Below are positions 4,159-8,790 of a stretch of DNA of 8,790 nt, in pieces. This stretch comes from Dehalococcoidia bacterium UBA5627 (GTDB lineage Bacteria > Chloroflexota > Dehalococcoidia > Dehalococcoidales > UBA5627): positions 1 to 8,790 of the forward strand of contig DIKD01000093.1 of the NCBI GenBank assembly GCA_002421585.1. Direction: 5' to 3'. Position 1 is the stretch's first letter. Every line of letters starts with the position of its first letter. The notes beneath the pieces were generated by a model. The model made no database searches and was not told where the DNA came from. It worked only from the letters and a program-made list of their open reading frames with translations. The position numbers and the translations under genes are program-made.

Positions 4159-5160
4159 CTATATACTTTGAAAACATTTTATCTCCTCCATCAGCTTGGT
4201 GAATTGTTCCGGGAAGAGCGATTGCATGCCGTCCGAAAGGGCGTGAAGCGGGTCGTGGTGAACCTCAATTAACAATCCATCCGCACCGACTGCAATAGCT
4301 GCCCTAGAAAGGGGGAGAACGTAATCCCTTTTTCCGGCAGCGTGGCTGGGGTCTACCACAACCGGTAGGTGGCTGGCTTCCTTAATCGAAGGTATGGCGC
4401 CGATATCGAGCGTATTACGCATGTTATTCGAGAAAGTGCGGATGCCGCGCTCGCACAGTATTACACGGTGGTTACCGCCCGCCATGATATATTCGGCAGA
4501 CATCAGCAGTTCATCGATAGTGGCAGCCAATCCCCTTTTCAATAATACTGGCTTTTTTGCTTCGCCGGCACGTCTTAATAACGAATAGTTCTGCATGTTG
4601 CGTGCGCCGATTTGTATGATATCGGCGTATTTCTCAACATCGTCCATATTAACATGGTCGGTGGCCTCGGTTATTATCAGCAGTCCTGTTTCGTCATGTA
4701 CCTTTCTTAGAATTTTAAGACCGTCGATTCCCATCCCCTGAAAACTGTAGGGAGATGTTCTCGGCTTGAATGCTCCGCCCCGAAAGACCGTTGCCCCGTA
4801 TTTTTTCACTATTTCGGCGGTCGTTATTGCCTGTTTTTCATTCTCGATAGCGCAGGGACCTGCCATAATCACCGGCTTATTGCTGCCGCCGATTTTAACG
4901 TTTTCGACAATGATAACGGTATCCTGCGGATGCGTCTCGCGGCCGACGAGTTTGTATGGTTTGGTAACTGGCATCAACTCCTTGACACCGTCCAGAGGAA
5001 GCAAGCGCGATTCCTCAACTGCACCTTTATTGCCTAAGATGCAGATGGCTGTCCGCTGTGCTCCCGGCATCGGTACGCCGCGGTAACCCATATTCCTGAT
5101 TTCTTCTATGACTTTTTGCACCTGTTCTTCGGTAGCATCGTTTTTCATTATTACCAGCAT
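4159..5160 (-). CDS. aroF: 3-deoxy-7-phosphoheptulonate (DAHP) synthase, type I-beta with N-terminal regulatory domain
   Basis: This enzyme joins phosphoenolpyruvate and erythrose 4-phosphate to make DAHP, the first step of the shikimate pathway and so the source of chorismate for the TrpE in the same operon. Of 333 aa, residues 1-70 form the ferredoxin-like/ACT-like domain found in Thermotoga-type enzymes, where it mediates feedback inhibition. The barrel follows with GPCAIEN (101-107), RGGAFKPRTSPYSFQG (127-142), KRG (208-210), ERGIRTF (237-243) and DPSHAAG (270-276). The expected metal ligands are Cys103, His273, Glu299 and Asp310. The start is ATG 5160, 7 nt after GAGGAG, which lies at the end of trpF (4-bp gap). 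The symbol aroF follows common use; aroG or aroA are also used for this family. Which amino acid inhibits it cannot be told from sequence. Confidence 0.95.
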   Translation of the reverse strand: MLVIMKNDATEEQVQKVIEEIRNMGYRGVPMPGAQRTAICILGNKGAVEESRLLPLDGVKELMPVTKPYKLVGRETHPQDTVIIVENVKIGGSNKPVIMAGPCAIENEKQAITTAEIVKKYGATVFRGGAFKPRTSPYSFQGMGIDGLKILRKVHDETGLLIITEATDHVNMDDVEKYADIIQIGARNMQNYSLLRRAGEAKKPVLLKRGLAATIDELLMSAEYIMAGGNHRVILCERGIRTFSNNMRNTLDIGAIPSIKEASHLPVVVDPSHAAGKRDYVLPLSRAAIAVGADGLLIEVHHDPLHALSDGMQSLFPEQFTKLMEEIKCFQSI

Positions 5161-5164
5161 GTTT

Positions 5165-5815
5165 TTACTCCTCTGTCCTTCTTATCGTGTTTATAAAAGA
5201 CTGTATTTTCTCAATATCTTTTACACCGTTTGTTTCTACGCCTGTTGAAACATCGACACCCCACGGATGTACCTCTTTAATCAACCGGCCGACATTATCC
5301 GCCGATAATCCTCCGGCTATGATAACCGGATAGACTGCGGCGACTTCTTTAGCAAGATTCCAATCGAAAGTCTGTCCCGTTCCACCGAAATTATTGCCGG
5401 CTTTAGTATCCAGCAACCATATCGGTTTATACTTAAGTTCTGCCTTATATCCTGCCTCTATTTCATCAATTATCTGCGACATGTTATGACCGTCCGATAT
5501 ATGAATAACCTTTATAATTGGAAAGTCTATATATTTGCAGTAATCCCAGTCTGCATTTCCGCTGATTTGAACATAATCAAGACTACAGTAGCGGGCGGTC
5601 TTGTTCACTTCGGAAGCAGGCAGGTTTACAAAGATGCCTGCTATAAGCGGTCTTTTTGCGAGAGTATAGATAGCAGATGTTATTTGAAACGCCTTTTCCT
5701 TATCTATCCGACGTTTGCTGGGTGCAAAGACCAATCCCAAAAAATCGGCGCCGGCGACGGCTGCAGCTACAGCATCTTCGACTTGTGTTATACCGCATAT
5801 CTTTATTTTCGTCAT
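5165..5815 (-). CDS. trpF: Phosphoribosylanthranilate isomerase
   Basis: TrpF converts N-(5'-phosphoribosyl)anthranilate to CdRP by an Amadori rearrangement. The 216 aa form a complete small TIM barrel. KICGIT (5-10) carries the general base Cys7, and GLVFAPSKRRI (27-37) the substrate-binding Arg. IFVN (61-64), LLDTK (134-138) with general acid Asp136, GGTGQTFDW (144-152), IAGGL (166-170) and DVSTGVE (188-194) follow. The usual VQLHG motif reads VQISG (82-86), so the conserved His is Ser85. The rest of the active site is intact, and I expect activity. Its ATG overlaps the trpC stop as ATGA, and the DAHP synthase gene follows 4 bp later, so it sits in the most tightly coupled part of the operon. 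Confidence 0.95.
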   Translation of the reverse strand: MTKIKICGITQVEDAVAAAVAGADFLGLVFAPSKRRIDKEKAFQITSAIYTLAKRPLIAGIFVNLPASEVNKTARYCSLDYVQISGNADWDYCKYIDFPIIKVIHISDGHNMSQIIDEIEAGYKAELKYKPIWLLDTKAGNNFGGTGQTFDWNLAKEVAAVYPVIIAGGLSADNVGRLIKEVHPWGVDVSTGVETNGVKDIEKIQSFINTIRRTEE

Positions 5816-6588
5816 AACAGTTGCCTCATCTTTGCAGATATATTCGGGCTGGCAGTCAGTGCTTCTCCGACCAAAAAATTGGTTATCCCGTAGGATTGCA
5901 ATTCAATAATATCTTCTTTACTGCCGATGCCGCTTTCGCTGACAACGATTCTGTCATCGGGTATCAGCTTTTTAAGCCTTTTTGTGATATTTATATCTGT
6001 TTTAAATGTTCGCAGGTTGCGGTTGTTGATGCCGATGATTCTAGCGTCGCTTGCCAGAACTGTTTCAAGCTCTTTTTCATCGTGTACTTCTGCTAGGCAA
6101 TCCATTCCCAAATCATGGCTCAAATCGAGTAGGTATTTCATATTGGTTGGCGATAGTATTGCCGCAATCAGCAGCAGACAGTCGGCACCGTAGGCTCTTG
6201 CCTGAAAAACTTGGTAGGGGTCGAAGATAAAATCCTTCCTCAGCAGGGGAGGCCTGTCCTCTCCAAGCTTATCCCTGATATCTTTAAGATAATCGAGGCT
6301 GCCCTGAAAGTATTTTTCTTCTGTCAAAACCGAGATAGCGGCAGCGCCGTTTGTGGCGTACGTTTGTGCCATGGTTACCGGGTCGAAGTTATGGCAGATA
6401 ACGCCCTTCGAAGGCGACGCTTTTTTTACCTCGGTTATCAGTTTGATATTGTTATCTGTTAGCGCTTGCGCCAGCGATTTCGTACCTGTCCGTGCAAACG
6501 CCATTTCGTTCAGTTTGTTCAAAGGCATATTGAGTTTGATATCTTCCAGTGCCTTTTTTGTATCGGCGACTATATCGTCAAGAATCAT
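5812..6588 (-). CDS. trpC: Indole-3-glycerol phosphate synthase
   Basis: TrpC closes the indole ring, turning CdRP into indole-3-glycerol phosphate with loss of CO2 and water. The 258 aa are a stand-alone enzyme, not fused to TrpF. By comparison with the Sulfolobus enzyme, the catalytic set is Glu53 and Lys55 (ITEVKKASPSKG), Lys118 (LLRKDFIFD), Glu167 (LAEVHD), Asn188 (GINNRNL), and Glu218 and Ser219 (VVSESGI). GEAL (241-244) binds phosphate. The ATG at 6588 has GAGGG 8 nt upstream. It is the first gene after a 128-bp gap that holds a REP-like inverted repeat, so it may depend on read-through past that hairpin. Its last codon overlaps the trpF start. Confidence 0.96.
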   Translation of the reverse strand: MILDDIVADTKKALEDIKLNMPLNKLNEMAFARTGTKSLAQALTDNNIKLITEVKKASPSKGVICHNFDPVTMAQTYATNGAAAISVLTEEKYFQGSLDYLKDIRDKLGEDRPPLLRKDFIFDPYQVFQARAYGADCLLLIAAILSPTNMKYLLDLSHDLGMDCLAEVHDEKELETVLASDARIIGINNRNLRTFKTDINITKRLKKLIPDDRIVVSESGIGSKEDIIELQSYGITNFLVGEALTASPNISAKMRQLL

Positions 6589-6627
6589 CTTATTATCCCT
6601 CTTGATATATTTCTTCGAAGCCGCTAT

Positions 6628-6690
6628 GGTTCGACAGGCTCACCACGTGCCGCTTTTATAAGATTCCGTTCGCACTGAGCTTGTCGAAGG
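6628..6690. repeat. REP-like interspersed inverted repeat in the trpD-trpC gap
   Basis: TTCGACAGGCTCA (6630-6642) is the inverted partner of TGAGCTTGTCGAA (6676-6688). That gives 13 pairs, one of them a G-T wobble, around a 33-bp centre. I recognise the TTCGACA-rGCTCA core as an interspersed palindromic repeat seen between genes in many bacterial genomes. The two arms have the flanks usual for this element (CACCACG and CGCACTG). No transposase or target duplication is evident, so it is probably a non-autonomous or REP-type unit. Confidence 0.7.
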
Positions 6691-6716
6691 ATCGTGCGGG
6701 ATGGAATCTGTATCGA

Positions 6717-7727
6717 TTAACAACTATTGCTTACCTGAATCATCTGCTCCAATTTGTTTTTAGCGGAGCCGTTATCGATTATCTCTGCCGCCAGTCTAAC
6801 CCCATCCGCTAAGTTGGTCGTTTTATTTCCGGCAATCAAGGCGGCAGCAGCGTTTAAAAGCACAACATCACGCTGGGGTACTTTATCTCCGTTAAGTATT
6901 TGCCTGAGCAGCCTTGCATTCTCCCGTGCATCTCCGCCTTTAAGATTTATTGCGCTGTTTTTTCTCAGTCCGAAATCCTCCGGTTTTACGTAATAGCAAT
7001 TAATGACACCCTTATTTACTTCACAGATATGGGTCCGCCCGGTAGTAGTTAACTCATCTATTCCATCTTCCCCGTGTATAACCAGCGCATGTTCGCAACC
7101 CAATCCGTTCAATACTGTTGCCAGTTTTTCTACCAGCGCATCGCTGGGTACGCCCAGAACCTGGTATTTTGCTCCGGCGGGATTGGTGAGAGGGCCGAGT
7201 ATATTGAAGACAGTACGTATGCCGATTTCCCTGCGTGTGGCTGCCGCGTATTTCATGGCAGGGTGGAAGGCGGGCGCAAACATAAAGCCGATGCCAGCTT
7301 CTTCGATACATTTTCTGACCTGCTCAGCACTACAATCAATCTTTACACCTAGAGCCTCCAGTACATCGGCGCTGCCGCACTGGCTGGACATGGCGCGATT
7401 GCCATGCTTGGCAACCTTGATTCCAGCTCCGGCGGCAATAAAAGCGGCTGTGGTAGATATATTGAATGTTCCAGCGCAATCCCCACCGGTGCCGCAGGTA
7501 TCTAACGAGGGTTGATTGAAGGCTACCGGAATGGCTTTGGCTTTCATCGTTTTGGCTAGCCCGATGATTTCATCCGCTGTTTCACCCTTCATCCTGAGAG
7601 CGGTGATAAATGAACCTAGCTGGGCAGGAGTAGATTCTCCATTCATAATTTCTTCCATTACAATGGACGATTCATCAATGGTCAGAGATTCTCTTTCAAC
7701 CAGTTTTTTGATAGCTTCCTTAATCAT
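6717..7727 (-). CDS. trpD: Anthranilate phosphoribosyltransferase
   Basis: TrpD transfers the phosphoribosyl group of PRPP to anthranilate. The 336 aa match the usual length. The N-terminal helical domain (1-70) contains the interface segment TPAQLGSFITALRMKGET. The PRPP site is CGTGGD (78-83), followed by the NIST segment (89-92) and KHGNR (107-111). Arg166 in the RREIGIRT stretch is the anthranilate-binding Arg region. GPLTNP (178-183) and the acidic metal-binding pair in DELTTTG (224-230) complete the active site. It is not fused to TrpG, unlike in enterics. It starts 2 nt after the trpG stop with a TGAGGA ribosome binding site inside trpG, and is followed by the largest gap in the operon. 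The Cys residues scattered through the chain have no obvious metal pattern. Confidence 0.97.
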   Translation of the reverse strand: MIKEAIKKLVERESLTIDESSIVMEEIMNGESTPAQLGSFITALRMKGETADEIIGLAKTMKAKAIPVAFNQPSLDTCGTGGDCAGTFNISTTAAFIAAGAGIKVAKHGNRAMSSQCGSADVLEALGVKIDCSAEQVRKCIEEAGIGFMFAPAFHPAMKYAAATRREIGIRTVFNILGPLTNPAGAKYQVLGVPSDALVEKLATVLNGLGCEHALVIHGEDGIDELTTTGRTHICEVNKGVINCYYVKPEDFGLRKNSAINLKGGDARENARLLRQILNGDKVPQRDVVLLNAAAALIAGNKTTNLADGVRLAAEIIDNGSAKNKLEQMIQVSNSC

Positions 7728-7729
7728 TT

Positions 7730-8308
7730 TTATATCCTCACTTTGCTGTTATCAATAAAGTTTTCCAGAAGTTTCATGCCGTTTTCGGTCATAAAGGATT
7801 CGGGATGGAACTGAATGCCTTCAACCTGATACTGTTTGTGCTTGAGCCCCATGATTGTTCCGTCTTCAGTCCATGCCGTAACTTCGAGGCAATCCGGCAG
7901 CCCTTCTCTGTAAACCATCAACGAATGGTAGCGGATAGCGGAAAAGGGATTGGGCATTCCTAAAAATACACCTTTGCCGTTATGGTGAATTAAGGATGAT
8001 TTGCCGTGCATGACACTCTTTGCCAGATCAACCTTACCGCCGAAAACATACCCGATACACTGGTGCCCCAGGCAGACACCCAGTATCGGCAGTTTGCCGC
8101 CGAAATGCCTGATAACATCGTTGGAGATTCCTGCCTGAAGCGGCGTAGACGGTCCCGGGGATATAACTATCCTCTCGGGTTTGAGCTTTTCAATCTCCCC
8201 GATAGTTATCTTGTCGTTGCGGACTACCATCACATCCTCTTTCAGTTCGCTTAAATACTGCGAGAGGTTATAGGTAAAGCTGTCGTAGTTATCGATGAGT
8301 AATAACAT
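7730..8308 (-). CDS. trpG: Anthranilate synthase component II, glutamine amidotransferase
   Basis: TrpG hydrolyses glutamine and feeds ammonia to TrpE for anthranilate synthesis. The 192 aa are a single class I amidotransferase domain: IDNYDSFTYNL (5-15), GVCLGHQ (77-83) with nucleophile Cys79, RYHSL (126-130), and FHPES (167-171) with His168 and Glu170. The oxyanion strand motif reads SPGPSTP (50-56) rather than the commoner SPGPGxP. The ribosome binding site AAGGGGGGAAT overlaps the trpE stop, and ATG 8308 lies 9 bp past it. TrpG and PabA are hard to tell apart by sequence, so it could also serve folate synthesis. The operon context supports TrpG. No other amidotransferase gene is in view. 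Confidence 0.96.
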   Translation of the reverse strand: MLLLIDNYDSFTYNLSQYLSELKEDVMVVRNDKITIGEIEKLKPERIVISPGPSTPLQAGISNDVIRHFGGKLPILGVCLGHQCIGYVFGGKVDLAKSVMHGKSSLIHHNGKGVFLGMPNPFSAIRYHSLMVYREGLPDCLEVTAWTEDGTIMGLKHKQYQVEGIQFHPESFMTENGMKLLENFIDNSKVRI

Positions 8309-8317
8309 ATTCCCCCC

Positions 8318-8790
8318 TTAAATCCCTGAACTGCTTTCGGCCTGGGTTACCGCCTTGAGCAAAGCCCTGGCCTTATTCATGGTTTCCTCATATTCTTTTT
8401 CTGGGACGCTGTCATAGACGATGCCGCAACCCGATTGTACATAAACGGTTTTATCCTTATAGATGATGGTTCTGATGGTAATTGCCATATCCATATTGCT
8501 GTTAAACGAGAAGTACCCGGCGGCGCCAGCATACGGTCCTCTCTTTTCCGGTTCCAGTCCGGCGATGATTTCCATGGCACGGATTTTGGGTGCACCCGAT
8601 ACGGTTCCGGCTGGGAAGCAGGCTCTCAGAGCATCGAATGAGGACATTTCTTTGCTCAATTTGCCCTGTACATGTGTAACTAAATGCATAACGTGAGAGT
8701 AGCGTTCTACGGTCATCAGTTCGCTGACCTTGACCGTTCCCGGCTGGCTGACGCGTCCGATATCATTGCGTCCCAAATCCACCAGCATGA
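8318..8790 (-). CDS. trpE: Anthranilate synthase component I, C-terminal part (5' end beyond the window)
   Basis: TrpE converts chorismate and ammonia to anthranilate. Only the last 156-157 residues are present. The gene runs off the right edge, and the Met at 8788 is internal because it sits in the MLVDLGRND motif of the chorismate-binding domain. The visible part has ERYSHVMHLVTHV, the FPAGTVSGAPKIRAMEI block, RGPYAGAAGY and VQSGCGIVYDSVPEKEYEET, which form the chorismate and Mg2+ site. All are intact. The N-terminal region, which would hold the tryptophan feedback site, is not visible. PabB and other chorismate-using enzymes share this domain, but position upstream of trpG and trpD makes TrpE the clear choice. 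Confidence 0.95.
   Translation of the reverse strand, partial: MLVDLGRNDIGRVSQPGTVKVSELMTVERYSHVMHLVTHVQGKLSKEMSSFDALRACFPAGTVSGAPKIRAMEIIAGLEPEKRGPYAGAAGYFSFNSNMDMAITIRTIIYKDKTVYVQSGCGIVYDSVPEKEYEETMNKARALLKAVTQAESSSGI

Noticed and set aside
7003..7515. 170-aa + strand ORF
   Set aside because: It is antisense to trpD, has no ribosome binding site, and its composition is that of a reverse-strand shadow.

Overview
The window pairs two unlike regions that converge. Positions 1-1585 (+ strand) hold a run of short accessory genes. Positions 2100-8790 (- strand) hold a nearly complete tryptophan operon, read right to left as trpE (cut by the window edge), trpG, trpD, trpC, trpF, a DAHP synthase gene, trpB and trpA.

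The DAHP synthase gene between trpF and trpB, the unfused trpG/trpD and trpC/trpF, the moderate GC, and the small mobile-element-type genes next door all recall Dehalococcoides and its relatives (class Dehalococcoidia, Chloroflexota). This is inference from gene order and family memory. No rRNA or marker gene in the window confirms it.

Left region: five small ORFs. The one at 746-1048 belongs to a widespread 'plasmid-related' family of unknown function, and the others are unrecognised or only vaguely familiar. Three carry unusually long Shine-Dalgarno sequences (GGTGAT-extended), and two share a repeated leader of about 50 bp. In the 746 gene the position where ATG is expected reads ATA. The run ends in a strong intrinsic terminator at 1603-1635.

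Middle region (1586-2099): no intact gene of normal size. It holds a decayed fragment of a DUF5679-like zinc-ribbon gene (1714-1812), two further terminator-like hairpins facing right, and a 16-bp hairpin that overlaps the end of trpA and ends the trp transcript from the other side.

Right region: the trp genes are tightly packed, with ATGA overlaps at trpC/trpF and trpB/trpA and gaps of 2-9 bp at trpE/trpG, trpG/trpD and trpF/aroF. Two gaps are larger. The 128-bp trpD-trpC gap holds a REP-like inverted repeat, and the 86-bp aroF-trpB gap holds two small hairpins and a possible internal promoter. Together the enzymes supply DAHP for the shikimate pathway and carry chorismate through anthranilate, PRA, CdRP and indole-3-glycerol phosphate to tryptophan. 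The operon's promoter and leader lie beyond the right edge. No tRNA, rRNA, CRISPR array, integrase or transposase is visible.
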